Shown here: piece by piece, positions 22,971-33,474 of the stretch
Layout: every line of letters begins with the position of its first letter
Numbering within the stretch: the stretch's first letter is position 1
Source: Bostrychus sinensis
Lineage: Eukaryota; Chordata; Actinopteri; Gobiiformes; Eleotridae
DNA length: 64,000 bases
Assembly: GCA_020698575.1 (NCBI GenBank)
Contig: CM036243.1
Coordinates: 23,109,403-23,173,402 of the forward strand
Reading direction: 5' to 3'
Made by a program: the position numbers and the translations under genes
Notes under the pieces: model-generated
What the model was told of the DNA's origin: nothing
The model's input: only the letters and a program-made list of their open reading frames with translations
The model's database searches: none

Positions 22971-23656
22971 CCCTGCTGCACATATTTCTCATCTCTTCAC
23001 CTTTTTTTATTCCACAATTTGGGGGTCTTGCAGGTCCCTAGAGAAGGAGAGGTAGGGAGGTAGAAGGAGGAAGCAAGGGAACAGGGCCAGGTGATCTGTA
23101 GGTCAGTTTTTTACATCATTTGGAGAGAAACAGCACTGTTGGAGTACTTAGATGGTAATCCACAAGTGTTGCTATAGTACTATTAATGCTGCCCCGTTAT
23201 GTGGCCTTTTAAAAGATTTCATAAAATCCATCAAGAAACCTATGAATATTTTTTTGTTGCGCTGCTGTTGTGTTCTGGCCTTTGTTCATGTTGATCATGT
23301 TGGTGCATTTTGATGGATGTAATGCAGAAGCTGAATATCAGTCCTGTAAGTGAAGGCATCTTTACATTGAACCGTTTCAAGTATAAAAACATATGGGCCT
23401 GTCTTTGATTTACATTCTTATGAGAAAAACACATTGGAGACTGGGCTGAAGAGTAACAGAAAATGTAACAAGGACAGATCAAACACATATTTTAGCTTCT
23501 TCCACTACCATCAATAAATCAAGTGATTTATACATTGAAATAGAGATTTTGTTATAAACAATTATTAGAGACTGGGCCGATAAGTGCAAACGTCAGCTTA
23601 CTGTAATTGGTATAGTGCCAAATTTACACTGTGTTATTGCTTCACGTGTTAGCAAT

Positions 23657-23813
23657 CCAGCCACTAGGAGTCATGTAATGTTTGTGCTGGTCCCAAGCCT
23701 GGATAAATAGAAAGAGTTTCATCAGAAAGGGCACTGGGCATAAAACCTATGCAAAATTAATATGTGTGTTATGACACAGATGATTTGCTGTGGCAACCCC
23801 AGAAGGAAAAAAA
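23657..23813 (+). repeat. Dispersed SINE-like repeat, copy d
   Basis: One of the best copies of the family: GCTGGTCCCAAGCCTGGATA, ATCAGAAAGGGCACTGGGCA and GATTTGCTGTGGCAACCCCA in order. It faces copy e at 23888, 75 bp away, in opposite orientation. Confidence 0.65.
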
Positions 23814-23887
23814 CAAAATGAAAGATTACGTAAAAATGTAAGCTTACTGTATGTTGTATGCATAGTGTGGTATAGCGCGTGTCCTTT

Positions 23888-24010
23888 TTGGCTTTTCCCT
23901 TAAAAGGTCACTCAAGCAATGATTTGGCTTCTGACGCAACCCTCTCTATTTATCCTGGCTTGGAAATGGCACAAAGAGTATCAGGATTATGACCCCATGT
24001 GGCTGGATTA
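23888..24010 (-). repeat. Dispersed SINE-like repeat, copy e
   Basis: Reverse-orientation copy with TTGGCTTTTCCCTT, TTTATCCTGGCTTGGAAATG and CATGTGGCTGGATT. It forms a tail-to-tail pair with copy d. Confidence 0.6.
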
Positions 24011-24129
24011 AAACATACATAAAAATAAGTCTTAAAATTAGGTACATGTGATGTATATATTTGGACAGCGTAGACCACACAGTGCACATGTTAGACTCAT
24101 TAGTTTAGCCTGCTTCTATCCTCTTCATG

Positions 24130-24365
24130 ATCACAGGGGGCCGGGGCTTCTCCCTGCTGACACTGAGCATGAGTCAGGCTACACCCTGGACATTTGCTAG
24201 TTAATCACAAGGCTAACACTTTGAGACATAATTCACACCTATTGGGCTTGATTACTAATTGCATGTCCCAGAGCAGCCAGACACATTTGGGAAGTAAACT
24301 CTAAACTGTAGGGCGCTGGGCATTGGACCAGCAACCTCAATGCTGCAGGCACTATAGTGCATACC
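24130..24365 (+). repeat. Degraded copy of the ATTCATTCATT / GGAGCCTATCCC repeat family
   Basis: Recognised by GGCTACACCCTGGACATTTG and by CTAGTTAATCACAAGGCTAA. Both correspond to the middle of the well-known fish repeat that is better kept at 24551 and 63562. The ends are not definable. Confidence 0.4.
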
Positions 24366-24550
24366 ATTTAATTTTAGTTACTAACATTAAACTATTTTGC
24401 TGAATAAATGGGACAGACAAACACACTTGGTAGATTGGTGATAATAATAACGTAACAGTAATAAACCACACTTACTCAACATGAAGCCTGCAGCCCTATA
24501 TTGGAAGGAAAAACGACTCCAAGCAATATGACTTTTCTAAAGAGTCACAT

Positions 24551-24855
24551 TCATTCATTCATCTTCCTCAGCTTATTCCTGTTGGAGGTCGCAGGTGACT
24601 GGAGCCTATCCCAGCAGCTATAGGCCCAGGGCAGTGAACAACCTGGACAGTGGCCAGTAGTCGCAGAGCTGTCACAGAGACATACACAGACAGACATTTA
24701 CTCTCACTGTCATTCACTAGGGGGAATTTAGAGTCACCAATTTACCAAACACATGCGTGTCTTCAATGGGAGGAAGCCAGAGTACCCGGAGAGAATCCAT
24801 GATAACACAGGGAGGACATGCAGACTCCACCCAGAGAGCTCATGTGACTGGCCAG
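24551..24855 (+). repeat. Fish interspersed repeat (ATTCATTCATT...GGAGCCTATCCC type), copy 1
   Basis: It starts with ATTCATTCATTCATCTTCC. The blocks GGAGCCTATCCCAGCAG, AATTTAGAGTCACCAAT, GGGAGGAAGCCAGAGTACCC and GGACATGCAGACTCCACCCA are in the usual order. The element at 63562-63900 has the same structure in the same orientation. Confidence 0.8.
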
Positions 24856-25398
24856 CCACATTCAAAACTATAAAGTGACCATAACTGCACACTTTTGACA
24901 ATAGGTGTCATAAATGCAATCATGAAAACAGAGTGACCACAGAGACGAAAGAGACCAAGCCCTGTTCAACACAAACAGACTGTACAGGGAGATAACAATA
25001 GGTTATAACCATATATATCATCCATACATACTGCAGCATGCACCTATATTTGCTATCTCAATAACTGCATTGCATAGTGTGGAGGCGTTTGAGGAATGTC
25101 TAAACCAGGATACTGAACTCAGAGAAGCACTGATGATGCATTAGGTCCAGCTCCAAAAACTCCTACTCAGCTTCTCATTTTTCACCAGCCTCACTGTGTA
25201 CATACATTAATGCTCAGGATGAGAAATGCATTCATTAGGCTTTGTTTCATGTGGCCTATAGAGCCTAACTATAGACACTGTAATGGACAAGGCAAGAAAT
25301 TAAGAGCTAAAGTTTCAACTGTGAAATGTGAGCTAAGGAGTGAGGGAACCCATAAAGAGTCACACAGACAAGGGCTACATGTATACAACAGTGATCAG

Positions 25399-25754
25399 TA
25401 GGGCTGGGTACCATTCAGATTTTTTCAATACCAGTTCCAGAACAACAATACCTGGTTTTTGATACCGGTACCTGAGCAATACTTTATACCTATGGTGTGC
25501 TAATTCATCTTCTATAACCATAAAACACAATAATATTGAATAAAAGACCAATTTTTGAAACTAATTTCTTAGCTGTAAGTTAATATCAGTAGTTTGTGTG
25601 ATTTATTCTGTCTTTGACTCATACATGCAAAGGAACATTTAAGGTCCCACTAGGTATTAAAATGTGGTATCAAACTTTTTTTTTTTTTATATTGGTAGTA
25701 TTGTAACTTTTCTTTCAATACCACAAAGGTATCATTTAACAGTACCTAGCCCAA
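25399..25754 (+). mobile_element. hAT-type MITE
   Basis: The ends TAGGGCTGGGTACC and AGTACCTAGCCCAA are terminal inverted repeats. They are flanked by GTGATCAG (25391-25398) and ATGATCAG (25755-25762), a 7-of-8 target duplication typical of hAT insertions. The interior is rich in GGTATC / ATACC words and has no coding frame. Confidence 0.85.
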
Positions 25755-27449
25755 ATGATCAGAAAAGTGTAATTTAAACATATGAACACATGAAAACCAA
25801 AGCGATCATATTAATCTGATGTTAAGAGAAATTTGTGGTGCTTGGAAAATGTGCAAATACTTTTTATAACATCAGAGAGTGTGTCTTGAACTTGTGTGCA
25901 ATAAAATGTACACCAAATATTGTGGTTTGTAGTTTATCTACAATTTGCTCTTCCTAGGAGAGCATTTTTTTCTAGGATTATAATGGCCACACCCCGAGGG
26001 TTACTGATATCAGGGCTCACTTGTATCATTAAACAGAGATTGTGATTTTTTTATTTTTGGATTTATTTAATGTTTAAAATATATTTTAATCCACAGAGTG
26101 ATGATCACATGAAATGTAACACAGTCCAAAAAGGGTGTTTTAAGTTTGACAAACAAATTGCACTAAGCCCAAGAAGATGCACATATGTAGTTAAGGACAG
26201 ACCGATAAATGAAAGGAAATTCAAAGTGGTGACAATATGGCAAAGAAACTTGTAAGATAATAAACAAGCAGTAGAAAGATAAAGGCTGAGGGTAAGAGAA
26301 GGACCTGTGGAGGTACAATTCCCAGAGGGCCTTTGAATTTCCCCTTTTTCATGTGTGTGTTTTTCATGCTGCTCTCACTCCAGCTCCGCACAGCTGTTGC
26401 AGGGCCAGGGGCTGGTTCTCCAGAGCCCAGATAAAAGAGCCGCTCTGAGCAGCCGCTCTGAGCAGCCCTGCAGGTAGGTCTGCTAAAACCATTGCTCTGG
26501 CTGTCCACTGCCCAACGCATGAAGTAAAAAAAAAAAAAAAAAAAAAACGAGAGCAGGAAAGCGGGAACGAAAGAGAGGAATAAAGGATGATGTGAAAAGA
26601 CTTTGAGAAGAGAAGAACCAGAGGAGCCAGATGATGGACAGGACAAAGTTGGAGATGCAGAGATGAAGAAGGGAGCACTTCTGCCCCCAGCCAGCCCTCG
26701 CCAAACCTTAGCACCCCCTCGTGCCAGGAATGATGTCTGCTTTTATTGACTTTGTTAAAGCGTTTTCAATGCTACGTCCTATGTGTTTACAAGACAGTAA
26801 ATCACGCTCCATTCAGGATGGGTCTGTGGGCTGAAGCACCCAGATCTTTCGAAAAGAATGACTTCTTGACTGAGCCAACAACAACTTTGCATCTTCATGT
26901 CAGGGCTCTTACCTGCAGAGGGACACAGGGACACCACTGTGGGGCCCTTAATCCTGCTCTACTTCTTTTTTGTCTATATGAACAAGAAATGATGAGCCAT
27001 TTAAGATACAACCAACGATGAAAGAAAATTGCAAAAACCTTGTGACATTGAGCCACTGTCACAAGGCTCCAGCGCACTTTATTTAATATAACAGGGAACG
27101 CCACTCAAAGTCACTACAAACACATTGGGGTTATGGCAAAACTGGGTCCTTTAATCACTTCTACACACTGGGGTCATTCCCAGACAGTCATTTCATCCAG
27201 TGAAAAAGTTGTTCAGGTTCTCAGCTTCACTCAAACATGAGAAAGTACTTCCAACCTAATTTTGTGGTCAGAACTTTGACTGGCTTTTCCAAATTTTCTC
27301 ACTGTAACAATTTTCTCAGGCTTTGGCATTATGACTTATGCACACTCAGTAAAACACACGAGCCACTCACTCAACACCCACCCACTCAGTCCCTCCTGGC
27401 ACGGGACACAGACACAGGAGTACACCATAATATTGTTAAACTGATGAAA

Positions 27450-27522
27450 GGTTTGTCTTCAGGCTTGGGACTGGCACAAAGTGTACTCTGGTTTGTGGAC
27501 CCCTTGTGGCTGGATTATAGTT
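27450..27522 (-). repeat. Dispersed SINE-like repeat, copy f (partial)
   Basis: Only the part CTTCAGGCTTGGGACTGGCA to CCTTGTGGCTGGATTAT remains. Same family as at 2948. Confidence 0.5.
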
Positions 27523-27639
27523 AAAAATAATAGAAAAGTTTTATAGAAAGGTACACCTTACCTTTCTATTAATCTTTTTAATATGACCAGATTATGTGTC
27601 AAATAAGTTGGACTCAAAAATCATTAAATAAATGTTGTA

Positions 27640-27860
27640 ACTCCATCAGTACAGGGAGTGTAATTAATCTCGCAAGTCATCTTCCAAGAACAAAGTGTGA
27701 CTTTGAGTGATGTTGTGCTGAGAGCCAGGACGCTCGGGCCAGTGTAAGGTAAATTAATGGTGTGGCGCTGCAGTGGTTAACGGCACATTATGTGGTTGTT
27801 GTAGCAAGGCAGTGGTGCATAATTACAACAGGTGGCTGTGGAGTTTTTCTTCACTTGGTG
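27640..27860. promoter_or_regulatory. Candidate conserved enhancer upstream of fgf8
   Basis: A repeat-free block, about 3 kb before the fgf8 exons, with many textbook sites close together: GTAATTAATC (27659), AGAACAAAGTGTG with an AACAAAG core (27689-27695), CTTTGAG, AAATTAATGG, TGGTTAACGG, GCATAATTACAACAG and CAGGTGGCTG. Composition and motif density resemble vertebrate conserved non-coding elements. The assignment to fgf8 is by proximity. Confidence 0.4.
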
Positions 27861-29845
27861 TTTGAGGTCCGGGCGGTGAACAGTGCTACTACCATATGAT
27901 ACCAGGAGTCCCACAATCCCACAGTCTTTCCATCTGATCACACCCTCTCTCCTCCTCCGTCTGTCTTCTTCCTGGCGCTGTGTGTCTACCTTTCCACTGG
28001 CTCAGGCCTTATGCAAGAGTGTGTGTATTTTTATGTCTCACATTAGCTGGAGGGAATAATACTGCTCACCCACTGAATGGTAGTCTGCTTTGGGCCTTTT
28101 CAGACATTCAGTCACTTCTCTTCTAAGAATAACCAATGTGCATCTGTGCCAAAAAGTCCCTCTCGTTTTTTCGGTACCCCTCTCTCTGATACCAAGGCTT
28201 TGTATTAGCTAGCAAAGGCCAAACTAAATGAGAAAAGCAGCAATGGGAGAGAGGAGAGAAAAGGCAAAAGAGTCTGAATCTGGGGTAAAACTTGGACCTG
28301 TATCAACCGCTCTTGTTGTCATTAATAAGCTACAAAAATCTGCTCACTAGAGAATGTCAGATGTAAGGCAGTACACAGTTAGGTAGGCTGTGTAAAGTAC
28401 AAGAGTAAAAAATGATAGCTTATGGTCATGTTTCAGAGTTAGCTTTCATGTACAATCTGGAGAACTTTAACCAAAACTGCCTGACAGGTCACCTTAACCA
28501 AATTACTTTTAGGTTTACAGAGATTGAACTAGGCCCAAATTGTAATTGTCTGCAGTGGACAATTTCAGTCCCACACTATATAGCCAGCCATGACCTTGTG
28601 CATTTCATTTGTTAAAGCAGCAACAACCTAAAAGCTCAGGAGTAGTGCATTCTGACATTTCATGCACATTTCTAAATACTCATGTACAGCAAAAATAACA
28701 AACTAGAAACAGATTAAAAAGCATTTTGATGATGCTTGTCTACAAATTGGGTACTAATATTTAGGACACATTTTTTTTTATTTTATCTTTCTAATTTTTA
28801 AACATTTTTTTTATACAGATAAGACCCCTGAAACAAAATATATAAAGCAGAATGTTTCATGAGATAATCTAGAAATCTGAAACAATCCAAGGCTCTAATC
28901 TGCGAAGTCATTATTAGCTCATCATTGTATCTTAGTAAAATCTGAAATCTGAGTTATGTATCTGGCAGACATCGCTGGTAAAAACTATGTATGGAGAGAC
29001 CACAGTGCAGGTGTGTAATGTAATAAGGTAATTTACTTTTTAGGAATCTATATGTTCTCAGAAGACAAGATGAGTTATTGTGTGGTCCTTGCAAAAATAC
29101 ACTTATCAGTTCAAATATAATGCATGTGGATTTCATATTACAGCACAGCCCTTACTCATAGGGTCAATATAGAAAGAACAAAGTGCTGAATTGTTCCAGG
29201 TGGCAAAATCACTTGTTGCAGTGTCCCACTGGAACTAATAAGGCAGACCCATTTTCACCCTCTAAATCCCCTGCATTGGATAAAATGACTGATTTACAGC
29301 TAAGACACTGTCTAAACTCACATTGTTTTATATATAAGTATATCTTTTCACTCTTACTGGGTCTTGGGATGGGGGGTTCCCATAGTGCTCTATTATGGCA
29401 GAGGTACAATAATAGTCCAAAATGACTTTTGACTCAGGTAACTTTAGATTAAATTATCTATGACCCACAGGAGTTACACTGTGATACATGTTTTATATGT
29501 TTCCTGACTATCCTATTTTGGAAACAACAGGTATAACCCACATCTTCTGTATGTTGAACAATGACGTATATATTTAAACAAGCATTAATAAACTTAATAA
29601 ACTCAAAAGAATAATCATTTTAATTACAAAGATTGTAATAAAGCTGAGCTGGCTGTGAACTCATGTATAACATAATCACAACAAAATCCATGCTGTATAG
29701 GGTTTGAAATTGTCTAAATATTGCACAACAAGTTTGTTCTTTAAAACTGGATTGTAAAACTTAATGGAACAATGATTGACAAAGACTTGATGTTATGTGA
29801 AAAACAGTCAGTGTTACGTGTTCAGATGGAATACATATTACTTAC

Positions 29846-29904
29846 ACATGTAGGATCAAAATGTAGATGGAGATCCGTCCTCTGAGACCACCAGAATCTT
29901 TATC
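29846..29904 (-). other. Candidate unassigned minus-strand exon
   Basis: Read on the minus strand, this 59-bp segment has a strong polypyrimidine tract ending TTTGCAG before it and GTAAGT directly after it. One frame is open throughout and begins DKDSGGLRGRIS; the other two have stops. I do not recognise the peptide, and I found no partner exon. It may be an exon of an unknown or non-coding transcript antisense to fgf8 upstream DNA, or chance. Confidence 0.25.
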
Positions 29905-30229
29905 CTGCAAACAGGGAAAAAGGAAATAAGTGTAGATTTTCTAACATGCCAGGACATTTCCCCACAAGCACGCTGCATTTATACCTAAAAATTGTAGTAA
30001 TAAGATTACAAAGGTATACTCCAGCAAGTGGCCACTTTACAAGCAAAAAGAAATTCTGCATGTTACTTCAAATCCACAAATCCAATGTGAATATTAGATG
30101 GTTTATTTATCTATTAATAATAATAGCTCACAAAGGGTTGGGATCATTACACGTGTAATTATTGATATATTTTATGGATTTACAGGCGAGTAAGTGTTCA
30201 AACAAGTATTCAGTTTCAAATTGGCTCCA

Positions 30230-30918
30230 GCTTGGAACGCTCCGCCTGCTCTCACCGAGGATATTGACTTTCCCGCAAGTTAAAGTATTTAAATGGTTGG
30301 GAGACGGATGCTGTATGTGGACTGGAGGCAAGCACAAGAAATACACGTGTGGGAGGACGCTGGACGCAGGACCTTCACTTCTGCTGTGTGCGCATCTTAT
30401 AGAGACAGAACTATATGATCACATGTTTACCGAAAGCAAATAAAAGAAGCTGGAAATTTAAGTTTATCGCTCATCACTTAACTTTTATTGCTGCGGGTCT
30501 TTGGTTTCTTGGTGCAACATGCGTGCGTAAAACTTGCGTCTGTGTTAATTTTCAAAACGCATGAAGGATCTAACTTTAACTTTTATCAGGATCAGGATTG
30601 GTGAGGAAGTGACTAACACGAGCAGGAGCTGATGGAAGCGATGGGTGACAGGGACACTTTCCTGGGACAGTGCGCCTGAATTTGGATCGGCACCGCTTGC
30701 GCGCTTTTAAAACGTGTCCAGTAAAACTTGCGCAGGCCTTTTCCTTTACCTGCACAGGACAGTGACATCTTTAGATGTCTCTCTGGTCCCAGCGATCACC
30801 TTTAGGAGGGGAATAAATCTGATCTAAGATCCCCGTCAGGAGGACCTGCAACTTTCCACAAAGCTTCCAGCTGCGAATCAGTGGAGTATTCATGAAGCAA
30901 TACCTGACTTATTACAAG
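30230..30918 (+). promoter_or_regulatory. fgf8 promoter and 5'UTR region
   Basis: The DNA before the fgf8 start codon is GC- and CpG-richer than its surroundings. There is an in-frame ATG at 30892, nine codons before the ATG at 30919. The downstream one is preferred because it gives a family-typical MRL start. No clear TATA box was identified. Confidence 0.4.
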
Positions 30919-33474
30919 ATGAGGCTGAGAACATCGAGGTTAGGTTGGCTGTAAGTAAACACAGACAACTTTTAATGTTTATGCGACACGTTTACACAAG
31001 TCAAAACTCATTTGCATTTTTTTCCTCTTCAGGTTACTCCAGTTCACGGCGCTTTGCTTTTACGCACAGGTACTTTTTCATTAAAATCTTTATTAGTAAA
31101 CCATATTTGTATTACTACCTGAGCTAAATAATGATTATGTACCATTACTGATAATTATACCTACCATCTGCAATAACAATGAAAATATTTTATTATGAGT
31201 GCTAAGGAATTGGCATCAAATCAAACATGTTGAAAAGAGGTAAGCCCCGGTCTTAATACAATTGTGAAAACATATGTGGGGAGTTTCAGAGCGGGAAAAA
31301 AAACTCAAGGAAAGCTTAATCAGCGGCAAAAGGTAGCTTATCAGAATGTCAAATGTAAAAGGAACGCAACAACAAAATTAACAGTTTAAATGGGCCGTCT
31401 TCGATGGGGCCTTATATTTGCATCGCATGGTATAACCATTTAGCAATTGACATCAACATAATCTTAAATTCTGAGGCGAGAAAGTCTTGACAGGTGTTTC
31501 TGTTTGTCCGTCAGAACTCTGTACAGTCTCCTCCTAATTTCAAGCACCATGTCACCGAGCAGAGCCGGCTGTCGGACAGGATGAGCCGCAGATTAACCCG
31601 GACTTACCAGCTGTACAGCCGCACGAGCGGGAAGCACGTCCAGGTACTGGCCAACAAGAGAGTCAACGCCAACGGGGAGGACGGAGCTGTGCACGGTAAT
31701 TAAAAGAAGATCTTTGACAAGTATACCTTATATTGTAGGCTACTTATCACACAGTTGTTTATAACTTTTTTATTGTAGTCTCTTGTTTTCATCAGGCCTA
31801 GTAGGGACAGGTGGCTCATAGAAACAAAACTTGGCGAGAGGGTTTTGCTTCATTTTGTTGAATATGTTGGTGACAATAATGTAGGAAATTCACGTTATTA
31901 TTTCTCTTTCTTTAAAATTCAAGGTCGTGTATTTGGTCTTTGGTTATTTAAAATAAACTAAGGAAAAATGAAATTAAGAAAAAAGAAAATTATAGATATA
32001 TTTCCCAATACAAAAAAGGGGCACCTAATGAGAAGTGGGCTAATAAGGGGTATAATAAATGATATTGCTTTTGGAGCATGTTTGAAAATATAAACCCCGC
32101 TGTCAACATCGTTAGTGTCATTATAATTCAAACCTTTTAAGGTTCTGTAAAGTTTGTTTCTCTTGGTTGTGGTCTGTAAATGGGCTGTAAGTTGGACGAG
32201 ACAGATACAGTGTTATGGACTGAAGACTAAGACTTATTATTAGGCTACTCTATGCAGCGAAAACCTGTTTTTTTGTTTTTTTTTTAGCAGATTCTTGTCC
32301 CCTAACTTTGGTGTGTGATGCCATCTTTCCACCGCAGCCACTAACATCTACATCTTAATGCTTAATACTGCCTGCTTTTGGAGGCTTGTTTTATGAGGAA
32401 TTTTCATTGCTTTACAACTCAATGTATGACTCAGTTTATAGACAGAGGTGAAGTCAGCATCTTTGCATTTTACCCTTTTGTCTTGTCTCCTCTCCTGTGA
32501 ACTCTTTTGTCTTCTTACTCTATCTGCAGAAACACATACACTGACTGTGTCTTTAGTGGGCGTCACTCTCGTAACAGGACCAAATCTGACCACTGCTCTG
32601 TGCTTGTGGCCGTGTCACTGACCACAGTATTCTCACTCTCCTTTATACTCGGTCTCAACTGCATCACTGCATTTAACAGAGAGGCAACTAAAATCCCTCT
32701 ATGAAAAATCATTGTCATTTGTGCTATTTTGAAACACTTGTATGCATTGTTCAAGGGGGCTGTGTCATCAGTCGTTAAGCAGAAATCCAGTATAATTTCT
32801 TGGTTAATATTCTTAAATAAGACTTACTTTGTCCCAACTAGTGTCATCTTATTATATAATTTTTGTTTTTGTTTTTGCAGCTAAGTTGGAGGTGGAGACA
32901 GATTCCTTTGGAAGTCGTGTTCGCATTAAAGGTGCAAAGACTGGATACTACATATGCATGAACAAGAGAGGAAAGCTTATTGGCAAGGTAATCTATAATT
33001 CATGTGACTACCTTTGTTTACAGCAAGTTCAGGCAACACATTGTTCAGACCTATTTTGAAAACAAATTCATCTGAGCAGCTCAAAGGCCTCATGGGCGTT
33101 AAATTGGTTGAATTGAAATTAAGATGTTTCAGCTTCCTGAAGAATGATTATGTGACTCCCCTTTTTTCTTTTCCCAGCGGAAAGGCAGAGGCAAAGACTG
33201 CATCTTCACTGAGATTGTTCTGGAAAACAACTACACAGCACTGCAGAATGCCAAGTACGAAGGCTGGTACATGGCTTTCACACGTAAGGGTCGTCCAAGG
33301 AGGGCCTCGAAGACCAAACAGCATCAGAGAGAGGCCCACTTCATGAAGCGCCTACCCAGGGGGCACATGCTCAGTGAGAGACGATCATTTGATGTTCTTC
33401 CGCTGGCTGTCCCTGCGCAGCCTTTAAACAAACGGACTAAACATTCACATCACCATCGCTCAGGGAGCGGCTGA
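30919..33474 (+). CDS. fgf8: Fibroblast growth factor 8 (FGF8 subfamily, paralogue a/b undecided)
   Basis: Five coding exons: 30919-30950, 31033-31069, 31515-31695, 32881-32987, 33178-33474, giving about 217 residues. The first 23 residues form a hydrophobic signal peptide starting MRLRTSRLGW, with cleavage likely after CFYAQ. The core carries subfamily blocks YQLYSRTSGKHVQVLANK, VETDSFGSRVRIKG, YICMNKRGKLIGK, FTEIVLENNYTALQNAKYEG and WYMAFTRKGRPR. The basic C-terminus ends in a His/Ser/Gly-rich tail. FGF8 is a secreted ligand for FGF receptors that patterns midbrain-hindbrain, limb and heart. The exon count, the tiny second exon and the neighbours dpcd and poll favour fgf8 over fgf17, fgf18 or fgf24. 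Several usually fixed positions differ (TRTYQ for IRTYQ, NANGEDGAV for NAMAEDGDV by memory), suggesting a faster-evolving duplicate, possibly fgf8b. Confidence 0.9.

Larger units (their letters stand above)
13351..30880. other. Gene-free regulatory-type region between slc2a15 and fgf8
   Basis: I found no protein gene in about 17.5 kb. Open frames here lack splice-site support, domain resemblance or codon structure. The stretch alternates AT-rich repeat DNA with GC-richer, repeat-free blocks rich in homeodomain, SOX/TCF and E-box type motifs (listed separately). This is the pattern expected in the regulatory domain of a developmental gene such as fgf8. Confidence 0.6.

Noticed and set aside
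26436..26475. Tandem AGCCGCTCTGAGC units followed by a GTAGGT donor-like site
   Set aside because: Only two units and no acceptor or partner exon found; not enough for an exon or a minisatellite call.
26221..26714. Overlapping antisense frames of 116-141 codons
   Set aside because: They run through a poly-A tract read as poly-Phe and show no domain or splice structure.
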